NCBI GenBank assembly: GCA_051889975.1
Contig: JBJFDJ010000011.1
Location: forward strand, 1-56,555
Source: UBA9845 sp051889975
GTDB taxonomy: Bacteria; Bacillota; Clostridia; Christensenellales; UBA1242
Length of the DNA stretch: 56,555 bases
Reading direction: 5' to 3'
The notes below the pieces were generated by a model. That model saw nothing but the letters and a program-made list of their open reading frames with translations. It searched no databases and was not told the DNA's origin. The translations under genes and the position numbers were made by a program. The number at the start of each line of letters is the position of its first letter. Positions within the stretch are counted from its first letter, which is position 1. Below are positions 44,805 to 51,634 of this stretch, piece by piece.

Positions 44805-45299
44805 TTATTTAACATCAAATCCACCCAAGGTTTGATTTGTTTGGCTGTGAGTTATGGCAACAGCAAGGGCGTCTGCTGCGTCATCTGGCTTTGGTATGCT
44901 ATTAAGCCCCAAAATTGCTTTGACCATATATTGCACTTGTTTTTTTTCTGCCCTTCCAACACCTGTGAGCGCTTGCTTTATTTGAAGTGGCGTATATTCA
45001 TAAAGCCTGCCAATTTTTTTCATTCCTGCAAGTTCTATAACTCCCCTTGCTTGCGCAACAGCAATTGCTGTTTTTTGGTTGTTTTGAAAAAACAATTCCT
45101 CAAGTGCCATACAATCTGGCTTGTATTTGTCAATTAAGGCACACAAACTGTCGTAAATATCATTTAATCGCTTTGGCATGCTGTCTTCTTTTGGTGTTGT
45201 GATAACGCCATAATCAATGACTTTTATGTTACTACCAATTTTTTCAATGACACCAAATCCAACAATTGCATAACCCGGGTCTATGCCAAGAATTATCAT
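44805..45299 (-). CDS. ruvC: Holliday junction resolvase RuvC
   Basis: 164 residues. The four catalytic acids are visible: Asp in LGIDPG (~7), Glu in MALEELFF (~67) and the Asp pair in KPDDAADALAVA (~140). It cleaves Holliday junctions with RuvAB, whose genes follow. ATG 45299 with AGAGG is preferred over an in-frame GTG at 45305. Confidence 0.95.
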   Translation of the reverse strand: MIILGIDPGYAIVGFGVIEKIGSNIKVIDYGVITTPKEDSMPKRLNDIYDSLCALIDKYKPDCMALEELFFQNNQKTAIAVAQARGVIELAGMKKIGRLYEYTPLQIKQALTGVGRAEKKQVQYMVKAILGLNSIPKPDDAADALAVAITHSQTNQTLGGFDVK

Positions 45300-45402
45300 T
45301 TGCACCTCTTAAAACATTTGTTCTAGTATATGTTATATTTTTTGTTAAAAAAAGTCAAGTGATAAGCCATATTAAAAAGTTTTTAAAATACAAAATTATG
45401 TA

Positions 45403-45431
45403 TTTACAAACGGGTTGTTATATGTTACAAT
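45403..45431 (+). promoter_or_regulatory. Promoter of the second M16 gene
   Basis: TTTACA (45403-45408), 17 bp, TACAAT (45426-45431), followed by AAGGAG before ATG 45459. Confidence 0.75.
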
Positions 45432-45458
45432 TTATAAAAGTTAATTTAAGGAGAAATT

Positions 45459-47126
45459 ATGTCAGACAAACAAATTTATACTTTTCCAAATGGTTCCACA
45501 CTGGTTTATTACAAACACAACTACAACAAGTGCACAGATGTAAATGTTGGTTTTAGAATTCCACTCATTGACATTCCAAATCCTAATGAAGTTGTTGGAA
45601 CATACAAAAATGTTGTGTTTTATATGGATGAAAACAACAATTTAAGAATTCCACGCATCAAACCGGGCATTGCGCACATGGTTGAACATATGTTTTTTAC
45701 TTCGCTACCAGACCTTCCAAAAAGTGAAATATTTAACAAATTGCAAAGAACAAACACAATATATAATGCCGAAACTTCGCAAGACTATGTTAAAACAGAA
45801 TTTAATTGTCCAAGCAAGTTTGTTGATGAAATCTTTGAACTAGAAAGCAGATTGTTGTTTAGAGATGGATACAACAAAGAAGATTTGGACAACGAAAAGA
45901 AGCCTATTTTTCAAGAACTTGAAATGGTTATTGACAACAAATCAACAGATGTGATTGATATGTTAACCAATAACATGGAAACTTTAACAGAAGAAGAAAT
46001 TTTGGGACTTGACAAACTTGTTATTGACTCCATAACCGAAAAACAACTCATAAGATTTGCAAAGACTTATTTTACAAAAGAAAATTTAGTTATGACTGTT
46101 TCTAGCGACCTTCCTTTTGAAAAAATTAAAGAGCTTTGTGAAAAAAATTTTGTTGAAAAAGCACCATCAATTATCGAAACAAAAATCACCACTCCACCAA
46201 GACAATACGAGTTTTATAACGACATTATGTATTTAACACCAAGTGCTGAAAGCAAAACATCAACAATAGAATTTATTTTAAAAGGCTCAACCGACTACGA
46301 AAAAAATGACATATTCACAAACATTGAAGATTTTTTGTTAAATAGCTTTAATGGCAGATTGTTTAACAAGTTTAGAAATAACAATGGTCTAGTTTACACT
46401 CCTGCGTTTTACACTCTTGATATGCCACAACAACCATTTAAAATATTTTCAATTCAAACAACGCCAAAAAATGTTAGAACATGTATGGCAAATTTAACTG
46501 AAGTGCTTGATGATTTGTTGACAAACGGAATTACAGACGAAGAATTTTCTGGATTTAAAGAAATGTGGGAAAATCGCCGAGAACGAAAATCAGCAATAAA
46601 ATATAACTCAGCAGAAACTTTGTTTAACAAAATGATTTATAACCAACCTTTGTTTGTAAGTGACTTTTATGAAAAGACAAGAAGTTTGACAAAAGAAGAA
46701 ATAAACAAGTATATTTGGGAAATCTATTCTAAATCAAAATTGTGCGTATTTGTAAGTGGAAATTACAACAAAAAGGACCTTATGCCACTTCAAACAATTT
46801 TGGCAAAATATAGACCATATGATAAATACATTAACAAAAATCTCATTGACCATGACGAAGCAAAACAATTGAATGAATATTTGGTATATTATGCACAACA
46901 CCCAAATGAAAAAACTCAAATTCATTTTGTTGGCGAAGAAGAAGCAAAATTATTAGAGAAAAAACAGGCAAAAGAAAAGCAAGATAAATCAAAATCAAAC
47001 AAACAAAAAAGTGTAACAAACAAGAAAAAGAAGACAAACAAAAACCTGCAAACAAAAAAACAAAAAGATATGCAAAAAATAAAACAAAGCAAAAAAGATA
47101 AAAAATTGCAGGAACAAACACTTTAA
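45459..47126 (+). CDS. M16-family peptidase with a lysine-rich tail
   Basis: 555 residues. The zinc motif HMVEH (~73-77) and the downstream Glu in FQELEMV (~152) are intact, so it should be an active metallopeptidase of the insulinase family. The middle and C-terminal part (~190-470) resembles the second M16 half (LFNKFRNNNGLVYTPAFYT). The last ~60 residues are almost only Lys, Gln, Asn, Thr and Ser, a tail not seen in ordinary M16 proteins. It has no signal peptide. The tail could bind nucleic acid or acidic surfaces (inference). It is an isolated forward gene with its own promoter and terminator. Confidence 0.88.
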   Translation: MSDKQIYTFPNGSTLVYYKHNYNKCTDVNVGFRIPLIDIPNPNEVVGTYKNVVFYMDENNNLRIPRIKPGIAHMVEHMFFTSLPDLPKSEIFNKLQRTNTIYNAETSQDYVKTEFNCPSKFVDEIFELESRLLFRDGYNKEDLDNEKKPIFQELEMVIDNKSTDVIDMLTNNMETLTEEEILGLDKLVIDSITEKQLIRFAKTYFTKENLVMTVSSDLPFEKIKELCEKNFVEKAPSIIETKITTPPRQYEFYNDIMYLTPSAESKTSTIEFILKGSTDYEKNDIFTNIEDFLLNSFNGRLFNKFRNNNGLVYTPAFYTLDMPQQPFKIFSIQTTPKNVRTCMANLTEVLDDLLTNGITDEEFSGFKEMWENRRERKSAIKYNSAETLFNKMIYNQPLFVSDFYEKTRSLTKEEINKYIWEIYSKSKLCVFVSGNYNKKDLMPLQTILAKYRPYDKYINKNLIDHDEAKQLNEYLVYYAQHPNEKTQIHFVGEEEAKLLEKKQAKEKQDKSKSNKQKSVTNKKKKTNKNLQTKKQKDMQKIKQSKKDKKLQEQTL

Positions 47127-47174
47127 TTTAAACTTTTAACAAAAAAGTTTTTAAATCAAAAAATTAAATAAGTT

Positions 47175-47208
47175 AAAAATACGGCAAATAATTGTGCCGT
47201 ATTTTTTT
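47175..47208 (+). terminator. Terminator of the second M16 gene
   Basis: AAAAATACGGCA/TGCCGTATTTTT around an 8-nt loop, followed by T. The ~180 bp between it and the yebC terminator are AT-rich, with an A/T hairpin near 47265-47295 and no gene. Confidence 0.85.
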
Positions 47209-47388
47209 AAAAAGTTAACAATTAATGTAACTATATATGCTTAGGTTTTTATTAAAAAGCAAACAAAAAATCAAAAAAATTTTTTGTTTTGTTACAGGTT
47301 TTGTTTAATATATTTGCAATGAAATTTTTCTGTTTTTTAAATATGGGCTTGATGTTTATATTTTTTAACACGCTAAAAATTAATATAA

Positions 47389-47416
47389 AAAAACAAGTCT
47401 TAAAACTTGTTTTTTT
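47389..47416 (-). terminator. yebC terminator
   Basis: AACAAGT/ACTTGTT with A7 and T8 flanks, immediately before the yebC stop on the minus strand. Confidence 0.85.
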
Positions 47417-47419
47417 TAA

Positions 47420-48148
47420 CTAATCTTTTAAATTAACATTGTGATATACATCTTGAACATCGTCGTTGTTTTCAAGTTCGTCTAACATCTTTTGAAAAAC
47501 TGCGTATTTGTCATCATCAAGGTCAACATAACTTTGTGGCACCAAACTTACATCTGCGCTTAAAAATGTTAAGCCTTTGTTTTGAAGATAATCTCTAACT
47601 TCGTTAAAGTTTGCTGAACTTGTTACAACTGTGTAAACATCGTCGTCGGTTACAACATCGTCAGCACCTGCTTCTAAACCCCACTCCAAAATTTCGTCTT
47701 CACTATGACCACAATTTTTGTCAATTACAATTTGACCTAGTCTGTCAAACATAAATGACACGCAATTTGTGTTGCCAAGTGCACCACCATGTTTGTCAAA
47801 TGCGTGACGAACATCGCCTGCTGTTCTGTTTTTGTTGTCGGTTAAGCAATTTACAATAACAGCACTGCCACCAATGCCATAGCCTTCATAAGTTATATCT
47901 TCATAATTGCCACCACTTGCTTCACCACTTGCCTTTTTTATGCAACGAGTGATGTTGTCATTTGGCATATTGTTTGCTTTTGCCTTTGCAATTGCGTCCC
48001 TAAGTTTTGGATTGCTGTTTGGGTCTGCCCCACCAAGTTTTACGGCAACGCTGATAATCTTGCCATATTTGGTAAATAGTTTACCCCTTAATGCATCCAT
48101 TTTGCCCTTTGTTTGTTTGATATTGTTCCACTTACTATGTCCTGACAT
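47420..48148 (-). CDS. yebC: YebC/PmpR-family protein
   Basis: 242 residues, canonical length and sequence: MSGHSKWNNIKQTKGKMD at the start, IAKAKANNMPNDNITRCIKK (~52-71), YEGYGIGGSAVIV (~88) and GGALGNTNCVSFMF. Members were described as transcription regulators and, more recently, as factors that help ribosomes through proline stretches. Monocistronic, with AGAAGG before the ATG. Confidence 0.96.
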   Translation of the reverse strand: MSGHSKWNNIKQTKGKMDALRGKLFTKYGKIISVAVKLGGADPNSNPKLRDAIAKAKANNMPNDNITRCIKKASGEASGGNYEDITYEGYGIGGSAVIVNCLTDNKNRTAGDVRHAFDKHGGALGNTNCVSFMFDRLGQIVIDKNCGHSEDEILEWGLEAGADDVVTDDDVYTVVTSSANFNEVRDYLQNKGLTFLSADVSLVPQSYVDLDDDKYAVFQKMLDELENNDDVQDVYHNVNLKD

Positions 48149-48173
48149 AAAAACCTTCTTTGTAATAAATTTT

Positions 48174-48270
48174 TTTAATGCATAAATCTTTTTAATTAAT
48201 TTTGCTTTAACGCATAACTACTTTTTAAATTAATTTTGTTTTAATGCACAAACTCTTTTATTATTTTATC
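48174..48270. repeat. Three imperfect ~33-bp tandem repeats upstream of yebC
   Basis: Units begin at 48174, 48206 and 48240. Each opens with TTTAAYGCAYAA and continues with a CTTTTTA-type T-rich stretch; the first two end in TTAATTTTG. The region falls in the 5' flank of yebC and downstream of the RNA methyltransferase gene. Confidence 0.6.
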
Positions 48271-48408
48271 ATATTTTGCCACAAAAGAAAAGTGCTTTAT
48301 AAAAATTTTTATAATTAATACAAATTTTATTAAAAACACTAAATTTGTTGTTTGTAAAAAACTTGCTTTTTCATGTATTTTTTAAACTATTTTATCTTGT
48401 TGGCAATA

Positions 48409-49158
48409 TTAAACTTTATATTTTTGCGAATAGATGTAATACATAATAACACTTGCGCTTATGCTTGCGTTTAAACTTTCGGTGTTGTTTTCCATTGGCA
48501 AACACAAAGTGTTTTTAACAAGCGATTTAATTTGCTCACTAACTCCGTTACCTTCATTGCCGATAACAAAACCACAATTTTGGGGAAAATCTGTCTTTAA
48601 AAATATATTTTCACCTTGCATACTTGCAGTGTAAATTGTTGCATTTTTAAATAACAAAGTTATATCTTCATAACTAATATTGATAATATCTAGTTTAAAT
48701 TGATTGCCCATGCTGGCGCGCAAAGTTTTTGGGTTGTATTGACTTGCGCAGTTTATGCAAAAAATTTGCTTAAAATCACACGCCAAAGCAGTTCGCATAA
48801 TTGCACCAAAGTTGTCCGGATTTTGCAGGTTGTCAAGTATCAAAAACCTGCCACCTTTATACTCTTTTGTTTGATTTTTTTGCTCAAAAACTGCAATGTA
48901 GCCATCAGTTGTAACAGTTGACGACAACTCTTTTAACACACTGTCTTTAACAAAATACACACTTTCAAAGCCATCAAAAATGTTTTGTTTATCTTGCAAA
49001 ATAAACAAGCAAACTGGCTTTAAACCACAGCTAATTGCTTCTTGTATGACCTTTTTTGTCTCAACCAAAAAAAGCCCAGTTTTGTCTCTGTGTTTTTTAT
49101 CATGCAATTTTTTTGCGTCCTGAATTTTTGCGTTTGCTTTTGACGAAATGATTTCCAT
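48409..49158 (-). CDS. TrmH/SpoU-family RNA 2'-O-methyltransferase
   Basis: 249 residues. The SPOUT motifs are clear: LILDNLQNPDNFGAIMRTA (~106-124), FVIGNEGNGVS (~195-205) and LCLPMENNTESLNASISASV (~218-237). The N-terminal ~95 residues form the substrate-binding L30e-like domain. It probably methylates a ribose in rRNA; in many genomes such a gene lies next to the infC-rpmI-rplT operon as here, but the exact target is unknown. No ribosome site; TGATATAAT ends 6 nt before the ATG, so the mRNA should be leaderless. Confidence 0.9.
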   Translation of the reverse strand: MEIISSKANAKIQDAKKLHDKKHRDKTGLFLVETKKVIQEAISCGLKPVCLFILQDKQNIFDGFESVYFVKDSVLKELSSTVTTDGYIAVFEQKNQTKEYKGGRFLILDNLQNPDNFGAIMRTALACDFKQIFCINCASQYNPKTLRASMGNQFKLDIINISYEDITLLFKNATIYTASMQGENIFLKTDFPQNCGFVIGNEGNGVSEQIKSLVKNTLCLPMENNTESLNASISASVIMYYIYSQKYKV

Positions 49159-49164
49159 AAAAAA

Positions 49165-49173
49165 ATTATATCA
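49165..49173 (-). promoter_or_regulatory. Extended -10 of the RNA methyltransferase gene
   Basis: On the minus strand TGATATAAT; the TATAAT (49165-49170) is separated from the ATG by six bases. No recognisable -35. Confidence 0.6.
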
Positions 49174-49366
49174 CAAATTTAAGCAACAGTATAATTATTT
49201 TAACTATTTTTGTGTAAAATTGACTTACAAGCTTAAGTCTTATTTGATGTAAGAAAAAATCAACAGGCAAACTCAACTGGTTAAGATTTTTTTAAAGGAT
49301 AAATCAAATTTAATTTAAACATAGATTATGTTTTTGCTTGCAAAATATAAAATTGCAAATTGCAAC

Positions 49367-49391
49367 AAAAAAAGGCAGTTAAGCCTTTTTT
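49367..49391 (-). terminator. rplT operon terminator
   Basis: AAAAAAAGGC-AGTTAA-GCCTTTTTT, 5 bp after the rplT stop on the minus strand. Confidence 0.9.
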
Positions 49392-49395
49392 ATTT

Positions 49396-49746
49396 TTATT
49401 TAACATTTTTTGCTGTTGCAACAAGTGCACTGAAAGCTTGTGCGTCACTGATTGCAAGGTCTGCAAGAACTTTGCGGTTAAGATTGATGTTGTTAACCTT
49501 TAAGCCATGCATAAATTTGCTGTAGCTGATGTCGTTTTGACGGCAAGCAGCATTGATACGAGCAATCCACAATGTTCTCATATCTCTCTTTTTAAGTCTG
49601 CGACCAACATAAGCGTGACGGCGACTTCCCATAACTGATTCTTTTGCAACACGATAAAGTTTGCTGTGTGTGCCACGGAAACCTTTTGCAGCTTTTAAAA
49701 CTTTTCTACGCTTTTTTAATGCGTTTACACTTCTTTTAATTCTCAT
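49396..49746 (-). CDS. rplT: 50S ribosomal protein L20
   Basis: 116 residues. AAKGFRGTHSKLYRVAKESV (~19-38), RRHAYVGRRLKKRDMRTLWI (~42-61) and NAACRQNDISYSKFMHGL are signatures. It is an early 50S assembly protein and, in low-GC Gram-positives, represses this operon by acting on the leader. Preceded by AGGAGTGAGG. Confidence 0.98.
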   Translation of the reverse strand: MRIKRSVNALKKRRKVLKAAKGFRGTHSKLYRVAKESVMGSRRHAYVGRRLKKRDMRTLWIARINAACRQNDISYSKFMHGLKVNNINLNRKVLADLAISDAQAFSALVATAKNVK

Positions 49747-49759
49747 CTTTCCTCACTCC

Positions 49760-49957
49760 TTATGCTTGTATCATTGTTCTTACTGTTGCTTCTTCCTTTT
49801 TGCTTGCAAGTTCAACATTTTGTCTAAGAACTCTCTTTCTCTTTGTTTCTTTTTTTGTCAAAATATGACGACGATTTTGTTTTGCATGCTTAACACGACC
49901 ACTGTTTGTAACAATAAATCTTTTTGCAGCTGCTCTTCTTGTTTTTTGTTTTGGCAT
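49760..49957 (-). CDS. rpmI: 50S ribosomal protein L35
   Basis: 65 residues, the normal size. MPKQKTRRAAAKRFIVTNSG and HILTKKETKRKRVLRQ match L35. It has AAGGAG and sits 13 bp before rplT. Confidence 0.98.
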   Translation of the reverse strand: MPKQKTRRAAAKRFIVTNSGRVKHAKQNRRHILTKKETKRKRVLRQNVELASKKEEATVRTMIQA

Positions 49958-49975
49958 AATTTTTCTCCTTTAAGA

Positions 49976-50485
49976 TTATTTTTTTGGTGCTAATATCATA
50001 TTGATAAATCTGCCTTCTTTAAAAGGCGCTTTTTCTATAACAGCAAATTCACTCATTTTTTCGGCAAACAACTTAAGAGTTTCCATACCTTTGTCTGCAT
50101 AGGCATTTTCTCTGCCAGAAAGACGCATATTGCACTTAACTTTGTTGCCCTTTGACAAAAATTCTTGCGCTTGTTTTGCACGATATGCTGTGTCGTGCTC
50201 GCTTATGTTCAAGCCAAACCTGATTGTTTTTATTTCAACGACTTTTTGTTTGCTTTTTGCTTCTTTTTCTTTTTTTTCTTGAGCGTATTTAAACTTGCCA
50301 TAGTTCATAATTTTGCAAACCACTGGGTTTACATTTGGTGAAATTGCAACAAGGTCTAAATCTTTTTGATTTGCAATGTCTTTTGCCTCTTGCAAACTCA
50401 TAATGCCAAGTTGTTCACCATTTTCGCCAACAAGACGCACACTTTGTGCACGAATTTGTTCGTTAATCAATAAATCCTTGATAAT
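49976..50485 (-). CDS. infC: Translation initiation factor IF-3, ATT start
   Basis: 169 residues from an ATT codon at 50485. AGGAGG lies 5 nt before this ATT, and the resulting start (M)IKDLLINEQIR is the equivalent of the B. subtilis ISKDFIINEQIR. A TTG at 50470 is the only standard start in frame, but it would remove the first five residues and has a weaker site. ATT initiation lets IF-3 discriminate against its own mRNA, a known autoregulation. Body: GEQLGIMSLQEAKDIA (~27), NPVVCKIMNYGKFKYAQEKK (~56-75). It begins the infC-rpmI-rplT operon. Confidence 0.9.
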   Translation of the reverse strand: MIKDLLINEQIRAQSVRLVGENGEQLGIMSLQEAKDIANQKDLDLVAISPNVNPVVCKIMNYGKFKYAQEKKEKEAKSKQKVVEIKTIRFGLNISEHDTAYRAKQAQEFLSKGNKVKCNMRLSGRENAYADKGMETLKLFAEKMSEFAVIEKAPFKEGRFINMILAPKK

Positions 50486-50670
50486 TAGTTCCTCCTATTC
50501 CACAAAAAAAGTGGATAAATTTCTTAAAAGAATTATCCACCTAAAAAACTATCTTTTGATAGTGATAATTTATAGTCATAACCTAATCTGGCGCCTTTGC
50601 CGACTGGTGAGAAGTGGATACTTCTTCTTCAAAACAAAAATATAATATCACATAAATTTTGGCGTGTCAA
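50486..50670 (-). promoter_or_regulatory. infC-rpmI-rplT leader: promoter, attenuator and antiterminator
   Basis: Minus strand. Promoter: TTGACA (50665-50670), 17 bp, TATTAT (50642-50647). The ~150-nt leader ends in an intrinsic terminator, GTGGATAA (50540-50533) with TTATCCAC (50518-50511), followed by seven U (50510-50504). An upstream UAUCCAC (50620-50614) can instead pair with GUGGAUA (50540-50534) and prevent the terminator. A small ACTATC/GATAGT hairpin lies between. This matches the L20-controlled attenuation known for this operon in B. subtilis; the pairings are read from the sequence, the L20 role is by analogy. Confidence 0.8.
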
Positions 50671-50776
50671 CAGTTTTTAACAACTTTTTTAATTGGCTGT
50701 AATAAATGTAAATATATGATATAAATATCAGTAAAGTCATTTGACTTTATTTGAAAAATGCGATATTTAATAATGA

Positions 50777-50989
50777 GATGGATATGGGAAACTTGGAACA
50801 AGATATATAAAAGATTGCAATATTGACCCTTATTCGTTCAAAAACGATTATGATTGCGGTAGTGAGTATGATATGTATGTTGATACTGATGACGGTCAAA
50901 TTGTTTTAATTTCAAAAATGTACGGAACAGAAATTTATACTGGTGAATATTTAGATGAATATAAGGAGAAAAAAAATGAAGAGTATTGA
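50777..50989 (+). pseudogene. 5'-truncated open frame upstream of the DUF4279 gene
   Basis: An open frame of 70 codons after a TGA (50774-50776) with no good start. It reads GTRYIKDCNIDPYSF, then YDMYVDTDDGQIVLISKMYG and ends EYLDEYKEKKNEEY. The protein-like pattern and the 14-bp overlap with the next gene, whose ribosome site lies inside it, suggest it was a real upstream gene that lost its 5' end. Family not recognised. An ATG in the frame (at EYDM) could still start a ~38-residue product. Confidence 0.5.
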
Positions 50990-51413
50990 TAAAAAAGATT
51001 TTGACAAAATGCCAAATCCAACTATTAGTGCCCGATTTACCATTTATATTGACAATGATTTTGACAAAAAAGAAATTGAACAGGCAATGGGTTTGAAAGC
51101 AAAATTTTGCAAACAAAAAAGTGAAATGAAAGTCAGTCCAATAACAAACAAAAAACCAAAGGGTTACATAACATTTTGCTCAAAAGAAATGTCAACAAGA
51201 AATGAAAATGATGTTGCAATTCCTATGATTGACTACTTGTATGCACAAAGAGATGAAATACAAAAAATCCAACAAAAATATGATGCAAAACTATGTTTTT
51301 GCATTGAAGTTTTGTTAAATAGTTTTAAAGATGCAACCCTCAATTTAGATTTTGAATATATTGAAAAACTAAATCAACTACATTCAAGTTTAGAGCATAT
51401 CATAGAATTTTAA
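50976..51413 (+). CDS. DUF4279-like protein
   Basis: 145 residues from ATG 50976, which has AAGGAG 7 nt upstream. The arrangement ISARFTIYIDNDFDKKEIEQ (~14-33), a mid segment, and a C-terminal LNLDFEYIEKLNQLHSSLE fits the DUF4279 pattern. DUF4279 members are often found beside polymorphic-toxin immunity genes, but no toxin is visible here. The gene is on the strand opposite to its neighbours infC and thrS and comes after a truncated frame, so it may be a transferred fragment. Confidence 0.65.
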   Translation: MKSIDKKDFDKMPNPTISARFTIYIDNDFDKKEIEQAMGLKAKFCKQKSEMKVSPITNKKPKGYITFCSKEMSTRNENDVAIPMIDYLYAQRDEIQKIQQKYDAKLCFCIEVLLNSFKDATLNLDFEYIEKLNQLHSSLEHIIEF

Positions 51414-51460
51414 TTGTGACAAAGATGCACAGAATTCCGTCGTCAGTACTTTATCCAACA

Positions 51461-51495
51461 AAAAAGAACATTGTTAAAAATTCAATGTTCTTTTT
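51461..51495 (+). terminator. Terminator after the DUF4279 gene
   Basis: AAAAAGAACATTG/CAATGTTCTTTTT perfect 13-bp arms with a 9-nt loop. Confidence 0.9.
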
Positions 51496-51534
51496 GTTAT
51501 TAAATAAAAATATTTAACCTTAATCATACTTGAC

Positions 51535-51559
51535 CCTATTACAAAAATAGGTTTTTTTT
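51535..51559 (+). terminator. Second terminator-like hairpin in the island
   Basis: CCTATT-ACAAA-AATAGG followed by eight T on the plus strand. No forward gene lies between it and the preceding terminator, so its source gene may have been lost. Confidence 0.6.
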
Positions 51560-51613
51560 GATAGCATGCGAAAAATTTACTTTGTATATTACACCATCTA
51601 CTTCAATTTTCAT
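51539..51613 (-). CDS. 24-residue ORF downstream of thrS, possible gene remnant
   Basis: An ATG at 51613 with AGGAAC upstream starts MKIEVDGVIYKVNFSHAIKK, which looks like the N-terminus of a normal protein but stops after 24 codons, inside the terminator-like hairpin at 51535-51559. It may be the 5' stump of a gene cut when the island arrived. It could also be a genuine small ORF. Confidence 0.35.
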   Translation of the reverse strand: MKIEVDGVIYKVNFSHAIKKNLFL

Positions 51614-51634
51614 ATTTTTGTTCCTAACCATAAA

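Noticed and set aside
48174..48270. CRISPR-like array
   Set aside because: Only three imperfect units with no distinct spacers; the whole unit is repeated, so it is a tandem repeat.
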